Shown: positions 22,613 through 33,635, counted from the first letter of the stretch. The stretch: 64,000 nucleotides of DNA from Podospora bellae-mahoneyi (GCF_035222275.1 NC_085884.1:248001-312000); one strand, 5' to 3'. Notes: generated by a model not told the origin, from the sequence alone. Translations and numbers: made by a program.

Positions 22613-24040
22613 GACGGCGGTCGAGACGCTAGAAGCGGTTACTGTCTCTTGGTGAAGCTCAACATGTTGAAGAATCACCTCCCCATACTTGAATTTGTAC
22701 ACGGCAGGAGGTTGTTCTTTGGGGTCAAATGAGGGGGTGACCATCTCGAGTGCCGTCCCGCTGAGATTTAGCCGTCATGTATACGAGAATTCGGCGTTAG
22801 AAAAGCAGCATCCTCACCAGGAGGGGCACAACGGCAAATGGGATTGCTCAATCATTGTTGTCTAAAGCCGCCATAAACCCTCTGATCATCCGGGTGAGGG
22901 GAGGGAGTCGTGCATAGTCCCTGAACTGCCGAATTCACAATACCGTAAACTAGTCAGCGCTTCTAGGGTCATGTCAGTATGTGCGAGTGTTGACAAGCTT
23001 TCAGGGGCTCAGGGGTTTTTCTACAACTGGAGGACACGGACCATACTCTGGTCTCGGGGGGATGACATTGGTGGACTTGGTAACAAACTGCGAAAGTTTC
23101 CCCGTCGTCAGCAAACGTGCAAACCAGGGGCGCGGAAGCCGGGCGACCCGGCCCCGATCGCTGACAGGGCTGAAGAAGGGCAGGTTGGAGCAGCAAACCT
23201 GGATCGTCGCAAATCGAATCCTTCGTCCAAGGCCCGGCATCTTTGGCGCCTCAATTTCGCCAATCTCCACTATTTATCTTATCGGCCCCCATTTGCTGCA
23301 ACAACGAGGCCCAGTACCACCACCAAGAACGGCCCGCAGGTTCTGCCAAGCATTGCGTTCCTCGAGCCGCATGACCAACTTGGGCATCTACAATGCTAAT
23401 AATCCGAGATCGAAACCTCGAGTCCGAATCGCCGCCACCACCGTCCCCTCCGGGCACTGGGGGTCTCTTCGTCGGCCACCCATGAATGTGGGAAGGATTT
23501 GGTCTAGTGTTTCACAAGTCGCCGTCGGTGCCAATCGCTGCATCTGGTGAGCGCTTTCCTCTCTCAGCAACGTGTCTTGCTGTGCCGCAGCTAGTGGCAC
23601 TGTTTTTGGCAAGTTGACCGTTGAGTTTGGGCGCCGAGTATGCCCAGAGACTCCAGATCGGCCGTAGCGCACACTGTGCAACGGTTTGGGCCACCAAAGA
23701 TGTGCAGGGACTAGCAGGGAAGCAGGGGGCGGAGTTTGGGGCTTGTCTTGAACTCAACATTGACGGCCAAGAACTCCAGATTTGTCGGCGAGCCACTCAC
23801 GGTGCGACAGAAGGTGCTGCTTTTCTCTCCCTTGCCCTCAACTCCCCATGGAGCTTCTTCCTCATCTCTCTCCTCTTCCGCCTTGATGGTTGAAGAAAGC
23901 TAATGTTGCCCAACTCACTCTCAACATACTGATAGCTTTTTGAGTGCCAATGAGCCTCCGCGGTTCAGAGTCATCTGATATTTGCAGTTCGGATCTGAGG
24001 AGGAATCCAAGTGGCCTGGTGGTCACAAATCATTGACACG
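22613..24040. other. divergent intergenic region, 1.4 kb
   Basis: Promoters of the DUF8021 gene (minus) and the GH72 gene (plus). Open frames at 22,971-23,550 on the plus strand are low in protein character and overlap each other; I treat them as chance. A pyrimidine-rich leader precedes the GH72 start. Confidence 0.5.
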
Positions 24041-25806
24041 ATGTCGGGAATCCTTCGAACGGCACTTCCGCTCTTCCTTTCAATCTTTCAAGGCCTGGCC
24101 GAGGCAGTGTCACCTGTCTCCATCAAAGGAACAAAGTTGTACGATGAAAGCGGCGCTCAGTTTTTCCTCAAAGGTACTACCTGTTGCCGATTCCATCTTG
24201 CTCTCAGACTAACATGATGCAGGCACGGTATATGTTGCTGGGGATAATCGCAACGATCCTTTATTGAACACGACCCAGTGCCAGATAGATGCAGAACATC
24301 TAAAGAATGTTGGCGCCAATGCAGTCTACATTTACAGCGTCGATGTCTCCAAGCTCGGTCAGCATCGAGGCTGCATGGAGGAGTTCGACAGGCAGGGAAT
24401 TTATGTCTGGCTTCAGCTGGGACAGCTTCCCATGGTTCTGTCTAGGGTTTGTTTTTCTGACTCGTAAATGTTGGTAACAATTCACGTATCTAACACAGTT
24501 TGTTCAGAGCGATAACACCCCCAGATGGGACCTCGGCTTCTACAACACCTGGACCTCAATAATCGATTCGTTCTCCGAGCACGATAACCTCTTGGCTTTT
24601 GGAATCGGGCAGGAAACGATCAACGGCACGTCCAACACAACATTGGTGGCCCCCTCTATGAAGGCCGCCGCCCGTGATCTGAAGTTGTTCCGGGACAAGC
24701 GAGGATACAGACCGATACCCATCAGCTACACTGCCGGAGACTTTGAAGAATATCGTCTTCTGACAGCTCAGTATCTCACCTGTGGGCCCGCCGAGTCTAG
24801 CGTAGACCTTTACGGCATCAACATCTTCAACAACTGCTCTGACGACAAGCTTGACCGTCTGCGGTCCGAGTTCTCCAACCATCACACCCCGGTCGTATTC
24901 GCCGAAGACGGCTGTTTTCCAGAGACCCGCGAGTTTTCCGAAGTCCAGACTTTCTTTGGGGAGTCCGAGTACTCACGAATCTTCTCTGGCATGAACATCT
25001 ACCAATGGGGACGCAATGAGTTCGGATTTGCTCTTGTTGTCTATGGTGACGAGGCCGACCGAAACCTCGGCCAACCCAGTACATTCTTGCCAGCATACAC
25101 ATCTCTCCAGCAGGTTTGGAGCGCAATCGTTCCCCAGTCCACCTCCCGAGATGCCTATACCTTTTCATCGACACAACTACCTTGCCCGACAGCTAACCCC
25201 CAGGTCGGCTGGTTGGTGGATAGAGTTGCTCCATTGCCGGTGATATCGGGATTAGACATCAACACCGTGACCGCCCGTACGAGACGAACCAGACCAACGA
25301 CGTCCACCTCAGCAACGGCAGTGCCCACTGAAAGCGGGGACAACTCTAGGGACAACTCTAGGGACGAGGAGGTCCTCGCCAGTAGTGGCATGTCCGCAGG
25401 CGCGATTGCCGGGATGGCCATCGGTATTGTCGCCGCCGTTGTGGGTGGAGCAGGTGCTGCCTTTTGGTTTTTGCGAAGACGGAAATCTCGTCAAGGGGAG
25501 CCCGATGACCACAACGGCCCTTATGAGAAAGCTGCGGCTGATTCTGATCGTCTCTCAACTGCCAAGACTGAGCTGCCTGACCAAGAGAGAGCTGCGAATG
25601 AACTTGAGGGCAGATTCCACTATCATCAACTACCAGTAAAGACGGATTGGAAGTACCCTCTCGAGGCTGGTAGTAAACCTGTCAGTGAACTCCCTGACGG
25701 AGCAGGTCGACCTGGAAATCATTTTGAGTTGGAAGGGAGCCCAGTGCATGGGCCGGGGTACAACCCAGGAGCAGAGCTGCCTGCGCCTGCACCTGTACCG
25801 AAGTAA
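24041..25806 (+). CDS. GH72 beta-1,3-glucanosyltransferase-like, membrane-anchored
   Basis: Three exons (24041-24173, 24223-about 24446, about 24500-25806) give roughly 550 residues: a signal peptide, then the GH72 barrel with GTKLYDESGAQFFLKGTVY, GANAVYIYSVD, MEEFDRQGIYVWLQL, SDNTPRWDLGFYNTW, FGIGQETINGTSNTT and FAEDGCFPETREFSEV. The general acid/base Glu (GQE where most members have GNE) and the nucleophile Glu (AEDGC where most have SEYGC) are both present. Instead of a GPI signal there is a Ser/Thr linker, the helix GMSAGAIAGMAIGIVAAVVG with an RRRK stop-transfer, and a tail of about 110 residues rich in Pro, Glu and Gly. Probable role: remodelling wall beta-1,3-glucan from the plasma membrane. 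The unusual catalytic loops make the activity uncertain. Confidence 0.87.
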
Positions 25807-26042
25807 TCAAACTTGACAAGACGCGTCGATCTTTGTTTGTTTCAATTTTGCGCTCCAACATTTTCTTTCTTTTTCTTTCCATAAATAATAGCCTACTTTA
25901 CTTTGTATCCCCAACTTGTACAAATAAAACCCTTTGAAGAAAACAGCGCCCCGAGGAATGTGCACAACCCAAACAAACAAACATTGCCCCTTTTTAACCG
26001 CTAAACGACAGCTTGACAAGCGCGTCTCGCACTAACAAAACA

Positions 26043-27445
26043 TTACACCCGCACAACCAGCTTGCCACCACTGATTTCACCCTTCCTCATCCGATCCAGC
26101 GCCTTGTTGATGCTGCCTAACCCAGACTCCACGTCAATAATCTCTGGCGGCTGCACCAACCCTTCCTTCAGCAACCTCTCCAACCAACTAACCAACGCCT
26201 CACCCACCGCCGGCACCTCATGGAACAACTTGATGGGCACAGTATGGAAAACCGTCCCCTCCGGCGCCGTCTGCTTAGGCAAGCCCGTCAACCCAATCAA
26301 ATGCGCACTCAACAATGTCGAGTCATGCGGCGTCGACGGCGGGCTCGGAGGCGCCTCACCCTCTTTTAAGAGTGGCTGCTCACCAGCACCACCCAGATTA
26401 TCCGGCGATAAAGCCTGCAGCAGACTCGTCGCCGATTCCCTTCCGCGGGTGTCGATCCCGAACCTCAACTTGCCCTTCAGATTCCCCTTGATGATCGCTG
26501 CCGCTCTTTCCGGGTCGTGGCTGTCGACCAGCAAGTCGGTCCTGATAGCCTTGTGGTTCGCCAGCCGGAGTCCGTGCTTGGCCTTGTCCACCACGGCAAC
26601 GGTCTTCAACCCTGCCAGCTTGGCCAGTTGGATGGTGAGGTTGGCGGAGGTGGACGATCCGCCCCAGACGGCGAGCCAGTCCCCCTTTTGGGCGCGCTCA
26701 TGGGAGCGGATGCCATCTAGGCACTCGGCGCGGATGTCCTCTGATATCCTCTCGGCGGGGAGGCCGCGGACGAGGGAGTAGAGGTCTGGTCCGTCGAGAA
26801 CGTGAGAGAAGTCAAGACCGGCGCAGACACCCAGGGCGAGGGCTGCAGCGACAAAGGCGACGCCGAGGGTGGAACCTTCTTCGATGGAGAGGGATGGGGG
26901 GAGGCGGACGGTGTTGTAGTCGAGTCCGACGACGTATTCTTGGTAGGCTGCCTTGCGGAGGTCGCGGTAGTCGGTGGAGATGACGAGGACGCGATCCTTT
27001 TCCTGCAGGCGGGTGGAGGAGGAGGAGGGGGCTTGGATTACTGTGCCGGCGAGCTCGCGGCCGGAGATGTAGGGGAGGGTGGGGATGGCGAAGTTGAAGT
27101 CACTGATTTGGCGTCAGTGAGACCTTCAGATTAGGCAGACAGAACGAGATGAACTTACGGAGCCTTCCAGTCGATGGGGTTGAGACCAATGGCCTGGGTG
27201 CGGACCAAGACTTCGTGCTCGTCTTGGAGTTGTGGGACTGGGTAGTCGTCTGTCAACTCGTAGGGTTGCCGTGCAGCATGCAACAGCAGGACCGTCTGGG
27301 TTTCTGGTGGAGGGGTGAGGGGTTCATCTGGCCGGACTGGGGCTTTCTCTGCCTCTGTGAGGTTGAGACTGTCAAGCTTGGGGCTTGATAGCGACTTTCT
27401 GAACTTGTGAAGGGACATTTTTCGGAGGAAGGACGATCCACTCAT
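26043..27445 (-). CDS. MDR-family (zinc-free) alcohol dehydrogenase/quinone oxidoreductase
   Basis: Two exons joined by a GTAAGT-ATCAG intron near 27,103-27,158, about 449 residues from ATG 27445. After a basic Ser-rich N-terminal extension of about 45 residues comes the medium-chain dehydrogenase fold: VLVRTQAIGLNPIDWK, PYISGRELAGTVI, EYVVGLDYNTVRLPPSLSIE, the cofactor-binding part WLAVWGGSSTSANLTIQLAKLAG (G-G-S-S-x-x in place of the usual GAxGGVG), LKTVAVV, and the C-terminal INKALDRMRKGEISGGKLVVRV. No zinc-ligand pattern is seen. This resembles the fungal trans-enoyl reductase/quinone reductase group, but there is no PKS nearby. It is divergent from monooxygenase copy 2, with 724 bases between their starts. 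Confidence 0.88.
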
Positions 27446-28169
27446 TGTGTCTCTCGAGCTGCTGTAGGCTGGCACCGGCAGAGCTTGTCTCTGATCAAAG
27501 AAACCAGTACGACTCGACTTTGAGCTGTCCGCGGTAGGGTAGGCAAGATAAGGGATGTTGAGAAGGTGATGTCAGCACGGGTAGTACCGCAAAATCCGAC
27601 CGAGATTTGTCAACTTAAGTAGTCGAAAGACACAACTACGCGCTCAGATTGCGCCATCATAGTATTTGTATCTATTGGTCTCTGTCTCTCTGGGTCTCAG
27701 ATCTGGCTGTCCACTTGGTGTCACAGCCTCGACACACCCCCACACAAACTGCAAAGAAACACCAAATCCCACCATCTCCACAGATTAACGGGAATAAATC
27801 CAAGATTCACCTGCCATCCCAGCTTTCGGGATGGCCTCCGGTCCGGAGGTGGTCTAAGGTGGACTTGGCGATGAGGCGGCCGCTATGAGCATCATTCCCC
27901 ACGTCAATTGCGCCATCGCCTCCCGGCTCCGGGACCCAACCAACAACCACGGGTCCTGCCGATCCACATTCGGCCCCATCCACGGCGATGGCGGCATGAT
28001 GTGATGCCTTTTGGTGCCGTCCATATGTAGGCCCTGCCTGCAGCTTGCAGACGATGCCGACATATCTCCAGGATTCCCGCACGGCGTAATAAGCAAGCAA
28101 CCAGCCTCTCAACCAAGACACTCACTATCCTCTTTGGACGCATCTCGCTGGCACCTCTCATCCCTCACC
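27446..28169. other. shared divergent promoter region
   Basis: Head-to-head spacer between the MDR oxidoreductase and monooxygenase copy 2; a likely shared control region. No gene recognised. Confidence 0.55.
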
Positions 28170-29923
28170 ATGGCTGCTACCACCCTAGCTGTTCAGACCA
28201 GGCAAAAGAAGCCACTCATCGTCAATGCATTCGTTGAAATGTGTACGTATTCATTACCAGAATCAATCCCACTTGCTTGCATGAAAGAGGCACAGAAGAC
28301 CCAGCTCAGCTCAACTGAACGCTTGCTAATGCTTCTGTTGGATTTCAGGCAGTGGGCACCAGTCCCCAGGACTTTGGCGGCACCCTGACGATGAGTCCTG
28401 GAAGTTCAATGATCTTGACCATTGGGTTGAGCTTGCCAAGTTGCTAGAGGAGGCCAAGTTCCACGGCATTTTCATTGCTGATGTTTTGGGTGAGTAAACA
28501 AGCCCCCTTTTCCAACCCCTCACTTTGAACACAAGCAAACAACACTGACACAACCGCAACAAAATAGGTGGTTATGATGTTTACAAGAATTCTCTGGATC
28601 CTGCTGTCATCAGCGGCGCTCAGTGGCCAGTGAACGAGCCTCTCTCCGTGGTGCCAGCCATGGCGGCGGCGACCAAGAATATTGGTTTCGGCGTCACCAT
28701 TTCCACCACCTACGAACAGCCGTACCATCTTGCCAGACGGCTTGCCACAGTCGACCATCTCACCAAGGGAAGGTCCGTTATTTTTGCCCCTTTCACCCAC
28801 CCTCTGTCTCCCAAACTAACACCACCTCCAGACTCGGCTGGAACGTCGTAACCTCCTACCTCGACTCCGCCGCCCGCAACATCCACGGCAAGGCCACCCA
28901 GCTCGCCCACGACGACCGCTACGCCCAGGCGGAGGAGTATATGAAGGTCATGTACAAGCTCTTCCAGTCCTCCTGGCGCGACGACGCCGTCATCCTCGAC
29001 CGCGAGAGGGGCATCTACACCGACCCTGCCCTCGTCAGAGAGATCAACCACAAGGGCAAGTTCTTCGACGTCCCCGGTCCCGCCATCACCCAACCCTCCC
29101 CCCAGCGCACCCCCTTGCTCCTCCAAGCCGGCACCTCCCGCGCCGGCAAGATCTTCGCCGCTCAGCACGCCGAAGCCATCTTCACCTCCGCTCACTCCCC
29201 GGCCGTCTGCGCCAAGAGCATCACCGAGATCCGCGAGCTAGCTCGTACTGAGTTCGGCAGAGACGGGAACAAGATCAAGGTTCTGGCTTTGGTCACCCCG
29301 ATTCTGGGAAGGACAGAAGAGGAGGCGCAGGCTAAACACGCCGAGTACCGCAAGTACGCCTCGACCGAGGGTGCCCTGGCTTTGTTTGGCGGTTGGACAG
29401 GCATCGATCTTGATCAGTACGGTGACGATGAGGAGCTGAGAGAGGTCGAGAGCAACGCTGTCAAGTCTACTGTCACTGGGTACGCCAAGTTTTCGCCGCA
29501 AAACTCCAAGTGGACGAAACACACTGTTGCTGAGCATGTTGCTATTGGTGGGAACGGGCCGATCATTGTTGGTACGCCCGAGCAGGTTGCCGATGGGTTG
29601 GAGAGGTGGGTGGAGGAGGGTGGGGTGGACGGGTTTAACTTTGTGAGTTTGTTCTTGCTTATTGGTGAAGAGAGTAACAGAGCTGACAGGAGACACAGGC
29701 TTACGCTCTCTTCCCGCAATCCTTCAAGGATATCATCGAGCTGCTTCTCCCAGAGCTGCGGAAGCGTGGTCTTTTCTGGGATGACTACGCCGTCCCCGGC
29801 GGCACATATCGCGAGAACTTCTACGGTGAGCCGGGACAGAAGCACCCACTACCTGAGCACGTTGCTGCCAAGTTCCAGTGGAGGGCTGGCGTGCCAGCGG
29901 AGGAGCACCAGATTCCGGAATAA
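28170..29923 (+). CDS. NtaA/SnaA/DszA-type FMN-dependent monooxygenase, copy 2
   Basis: Five exons starting [20 protein letters not shown] at 28170; introns lie near 28,242-28,349, 28,491-28,567, 28,775-28,830 and 29,643-29,699. The same blocks as copy 1 appear in order: [138 protein letters not shown], then [20 protein letters not shown]. It is nearer the typical family than copy 1 and keeps the conserved C-terminal [17 protein letters not shown] segment. Likely an FMNH2-dependent oxygenase acting on a sulfonate, amine or xenobiotic; substrate unknown. Confidence 0.92.
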
Positions 29924-30050
29924 CTGGGAAAGTTCTCGATATCTTGATATACAGAAGAGACATATACACACTATCATGATCCCATCCTGCTCCGGTCCAT
30001 CTGTGCATCCAAGTCCCGAAACGACTTTGCGTTATTATGAGGCATAAAGT

Positions 30051-30324
30051 AATAGTTAAAAGGGGCTATTATTATCCTTCTAAGCCTATTGACCACCTTC
30101 TAAAACCCATTATTATTTTTGAAGCGCTATTAACAATCTTTTAACGTCTATCAACTATTTCGAAACACCTCTTAACTATGTTTGAAGGTATATTAAATAT
30201 CTTTAAATGTATAGAGATTATCTCTCAAGGTGTATCAATTCACCTCTAACGTCTATTCATTACCTATCAAGGCCTATAAAGCATATCTCAAGGCATACCA
30301 GCTATCTCCCAAGCCTCCCTTGAC
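30051..30324. repeat. degenerate 21-bp tandem repeat, block A (about 13 units)
   Basis: AT-rich DNA that divides into 13 consecutive units, eleven of 21 bp, one of 22 and one of 20. The unit consensus is ATCTTTCAAG followed by GCCTATTAACT. Individual units differ at about a third of positions, but the phase is kept throughout. It begins about 130 bases after the stop of monooxygenase copy 2 and ends about 105 bases before the stop of the MFS gene. No coding potential seen. Confidence 0.85.
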
Positions 30325-30430
30325 GGGCAAAGATGGAGGTCTAGACAGGCACAACCTTAAACCTTGTGGCTTCTCCTCTTAACTCAAAAATATAAGGATA
30401 TCATATCTGATTCATTCTATATATTACATC

Positions 30431-31804
30431 TCACCACTTCACTCTCCAATCCCACCCTTTGACTCGAACTCGGACCCAAAAGAAACACCCAAATGCGCCA
30501 ACATAACTGGCAATAGCAAACACAAGTGGTCTCCAATAAGCCCTTCTATCCGTCTCTCCTCCCATGTCTACCAGGCCGCCGGCGATAGGTATTCCTGTCA
30601 AACATGCCAGGCTGGCAAAGGTGTAGGAAGTGGCGTAATACCGACCATAATCATGCGTCTCGCACAACTGGCCCAAACAGATGGGCACCAACGTGATGTT
30701 GGAGCCACTGACAAGACCAAACAAGACTGCAAACCCCGTTATCAGTCCAGCACCACCACCTCCATCTTGGCCGAGCGCATCGGGGAGCCAGAAGCAGGCG
30801 ACAGAGACAAGGCAGATAGCAATGGACACAACCATCGTGTTGTAGCGACCTGCTTTGTCGGCGATGTACCCAGGCAGATATCGCCCAATACAAGATGCCC
30901 CATTGATGATGGCAAGAAGCTGGTACGCGAACGCTGCATCACCTCCAGCGTCAGCATCCTCGGCCAGCCCCTGACGAGCGAGATAATAGCTTGGTATGTA
31001 TGACACCGGGACAAAGTACGCCCACTCGATGAAGAAAACCCCAGCAGTCGTAAATGCCATCGCTCCTGTACCATCAAGAAACATGCGTGGGTTGGGCAGC
31101 ATATCTCGCCACGTAGAGGATGCCTTGGCCTGTCTGATCTCAAGACGACTTCGACAAAGGAGCACACTGGCAACGCAAAGTACGAGCAGCACGAAACCGA
31201 CAATTCTCATGGCCCATGCCCATCCGACCTTGGGCACCAGTGACTGCATCATCAAGGGCCACATGACACCCCCCAGTGCGCTCCCCACAAAGGCAAACCC
31301 ACTGGCTGTCCCTCGTCGCTTGTCAAACCAATGTGAAATGGCCCCGATAGCAGGTGTGAAGAGAAGGGAACACCCAGTGCCGGTGAGGATGGAGAAGGCA
31401 AGGATGAACTGGTAATACTCGGTGCACTGAGCGGTGGTAAAGATGCCGACAAGCAGACAGACAGTCCCAAGAGCCATCAGTCCCTGGGGACCGTGTCGGT
31501 CGAAGACGGGGCCGATCTGCACGCCGCAGAAATAGGAAACAAAAACAAAGATGCCAAAGATCCACCCGATGGCTTGGTTGGAGTAAGTCGGCAGTACAGT
31601 CGTTGCGACGAGGGCCTGGAACATGCCGACTGAGTTGACGAGTCCCATGCCACAAGTCATGGCACACCATGAACCAAAGGCCACGCTCCAGGCCTTGAAG
31701 CCGCCTTCGGGGTAGGTGATTTTCTTGGGGTCGACATGTTGATCTTCCGAGTCTTCTGGCGTGTTGATGGGTTTCTCAGTCGCAGGAGGCCCTGAAGTGC
31801 TCAT
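30431..31804 (-). CDS. MFS monocarboxylate/riboflavin-type transporter
   Basis: An intronless 457-residue frame from ATG 31804. A hydrophilic N-terminus with YPEGGFKAWSVAFGSWCAM marks the fungal MCT-like family (Mch group); then follow GMGLVNSVGMFQ, WIFGIFVFVSYFCGVQIGP with the D-R-H-G-P loop, GCSLLFTPAIGAISHWFDKR with RRGTASGFAFVGSALGGVMW, the second-half GRYLPGYIADKAGRYNTM, and a C-terminal helix ending in basic residues. Twelve helices fit. Yeast members include the riboflavin carrier Mch5; substrate specificity of this one is unknown. It lies between the two 21-bp repeat blocks. Confidence 0.9.
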   Translation of the reverse strand: MSTSGPPATEKPINTPEDSEDQHVDPKKITYPEGGFKAWSVAFGSWCAMTCGMGLVNSVGMFQALVATTVLPTYSNQAIGWIFGIFVFVSYFCGVQIGPVFDRHGPQGLMALGTVCLLVGIFTTAQCTEYYQFILAFSILTGTGCSLLFTPAIGAISHWFDKRRGTASGFAFVGSALGGVMWPLMMQSLVPKVGWAWAMRIVGFVLLVLCVASVLLCRSRLEIRQAKASSTWRDMLPNPRMFLDGTGAMAFTTAGVFFIEWAYFVPVSYIPSYYLARQGLAEDADAGGDAAFAYQLLAIINGASCIGRYLPGYIADKAGRYNTMVVSIAICLVSVACFWLPDALGQDGGGGAGLITGFAVLFGLVSGSNITLVPICLGQLCETHDYGRYYATSYTFASLACLTGIPIAGGLVDMGGETDRRAYWRPLVFAIASYVGAFGCFFWVRVRVKGWDWRVKW

Positions 31805-32474
31805 GGTGCTGGCCGCGGTCGGCGGGAGGGGGGATCAGGTCGGGTGCCTGATTGGTGATATTTCCGGAGAAGCAGTAGGTGCCAGGCTCAGATACTTTCC
31901 TGCTGAGCTTGATAGTCAATCTCATGTGAGGTAGGAAGATGCGAACATTGAAGGTGCTCACTCACTTTGTTGACAAACACTCTCATGATCGATTGCGTCA
32001 TGGGTCAAACCGATACCACATCGGCAGGAAAGAGCATCGACTGTGCAAACCAGTCGGCGGAATAGACTCAGTGATTATTGAGAGGATGAGCAGAAATTCG
32101 CGCGGTTATGGTGTTTAATAACTGCCATTTTCAGGGAATCCCGGAAGCTGCCATGTTTTCAAGGTGACAGTAGGTCAGGTTCACCGCACTCGATGATTTA
32201 GGCCGCGGCCTTTGACCATGTCGATCATGACGATCCACCGCATCCCATCGAGATCTCTTTCTGTAAGTAAGAAGATGGAAATTAGCACCAATCAGAGACA
32301 CAACTACGCGATCAGTTACAGGTCTATACTGACTGCCATCGAGTATTTAAGGTCGACTGTACCGCGATGGAAATGCCTCTCTATCTTGCCATCAGGCAGG
32401 CAGACATCTTCAGGAATCACTTCGTTCATTTTTTTACGACTTAAGAGATTTCATTCTCTCGCAAACTCAGCACC
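31805..32474. other. divergent promoter region
   Basis: Separates the MFS gene (minus) from the methyltransferase (plus). A GTATTTAAGG element near 32,342 may be a TATA-like site for the methyltransferase. No gene seen. Confidence 0.5.
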
Positions 32475-33635
32475 ATGGCAGCTACCACTCTTCCTGCATT
32501 CAACACGCTCGTTGCTGAGTCTATCTCGCAACACAGTCAGATTCCACCTGAGCAAATCATCGTCCTCGACAACTCAGACAAATACTGCCCGGACGGTATC
32601 AAGACCGACCAATCTCAAGCCGAAGAAGGCGAAAGCCTAGCCGCCATTTTCGGCACCATGGCCAGTCTCAACAAGGGTGCTCTCCTGGACAAGAACCTCT
32701 GCACTGGCAACGGCGGCCACTCTTTCCGCTCCGCCCTCCTGAGCGCAACAGACGAGCTCGCCAACCTCGCCCAAGGCCGCAAAGTTCGTTATGTCGAGCT
32801 CGGCCCGGAGCCATTCAAATCAAGCGTCATCATCACCCACCTCATCAGCTCGGGCGTTCAACTCTCCCAGTACGTCGGCATCGACATCAACCCCGAGTCC
32901 GAACTCACCATGCGTGCTGCCCTCGAGCCCATCATCGGCCCCGATCGGTTTGCCTACCTCGTGGCCGACTTCTACAAGACCTCGGCCGACGACCTCCCAC
33001 CTCTCCCCGGCTCTGACAAGGAAGGCGAGACCATCACAGTCATGACCAACCTCGGCTTCCAAGAAGGAAACGACCTACCCTCCCGTCTCGGGCCCATGCT
33101 CTCCCGCCTGACGCGTCCAGGCGACCTCTTGCTGTCAGAAATGCAAGTCTTGCCATCCTCCGCCCCATCATCGGACGCCTCCGACAGCGAGAGCGACAGC
33201 GACGTCAGCACCACCAGCATAACCGACTCCAAGCTAGTCGAGGAATTCTACCACCATCCCGAGATGCTCAAGTTCTCCTCCCTTGTCGGCAAGAAGTTTG
33301 ACCGGAACTTTGATCTCTCCCCCCAATCAAGACCCAACTCCAGCTCGGAGGATGTTGGTGGTGGTGGGGCAAGCAGCAATGATTACGAGTACATTTTCCG
33401 GCTCGTCCCGCTTCAACTCTCGAATGTGGGAGAGGTGGCTGTTGCGACAACGTTGGTGTCGCTGCCGATTCCGGGGGGGAAGGGGAAGAATTATGTGCTG
33501 ACGAATAGCTGCATCAAGTACACGAGGGAGCAGTTTGCCAGGGCGAGGGAGACGCAGGGGAAGTTTGGAGTCAAGGGGTGGAGGGAGACGGGTGACGGGT
33601 CGGTTGTTTTTCAGATTGCGGAGAGACGTCATTGA
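32475..33635 (+). CDS. EgtD/EasF-type SAM-dependent methyltransferase
   Basis: An intronless 386-residue frame. The family signature is clear: KYCPDGIKTDQSQ, YVELGPEPFKSSVIITHLIS (the SAM-binding E-L-G-x-G-like strand), YVGIDINPESELTM, LVADFYKT, TVMTNLGFQEGNDLPSRLGP and RPGDLLLSEMQVL. These belong to the histidine-specific methyltransferase superfamily that includes EgtD (ergothioneine) and the fungal EasF/dimethylallyltryptophan N-methyltransferases. An acidic Ser/Asp insert (about residues 237-253) and a Gly/Ser loop near residue 295 interrupt the C-terminal half. Without the sulfatase-like domain of fungal Egt1, ergothioneine synthesis is unlikely. An amino-acid or alkaloid N-methyltransferase role is an inference. 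Confidence 0.88.
   Translation: MAATTLPAFNTLVAESISQHSQIPPEQIIVLDNSDKYCPDGIKTDQSQAEEGESLAAIFGTMASLNKGALLDKNLCTGNGGHSFRSALLSATDELANLAQGRKVRYVELGPEPFKSSVIITHLISSGVQLSQYVGIDINPESELTMRAALEPIIGPDRFAYLVADFYKTSADDLPPLPGSDKEGETITVMTNLGFQEGNDLPSRLGPMLSRLTRPGDLLLSEMQVLPSSAPSSDASDSESDSDVSTTSITDSKLVEEFYHHPEMLKFSSLVGKKFDRNFDLSPQSRPNSSSEDVGGGGASSNDYEYIFRLVPLQLSNVGEVAVATTLVSLPIPGGKGKNYVLTNSCIKYTREQFARARETQGKFGVKGWRETGDGSVVFQIAERRH

Noticed and set aside
22981-23550. Overlapping 142- and 189-codon plus-strand frames upstream of the GH72 gene
   Set aside because: Both frames cover the same DNA with poor protein character; better explained as promoter/leader.
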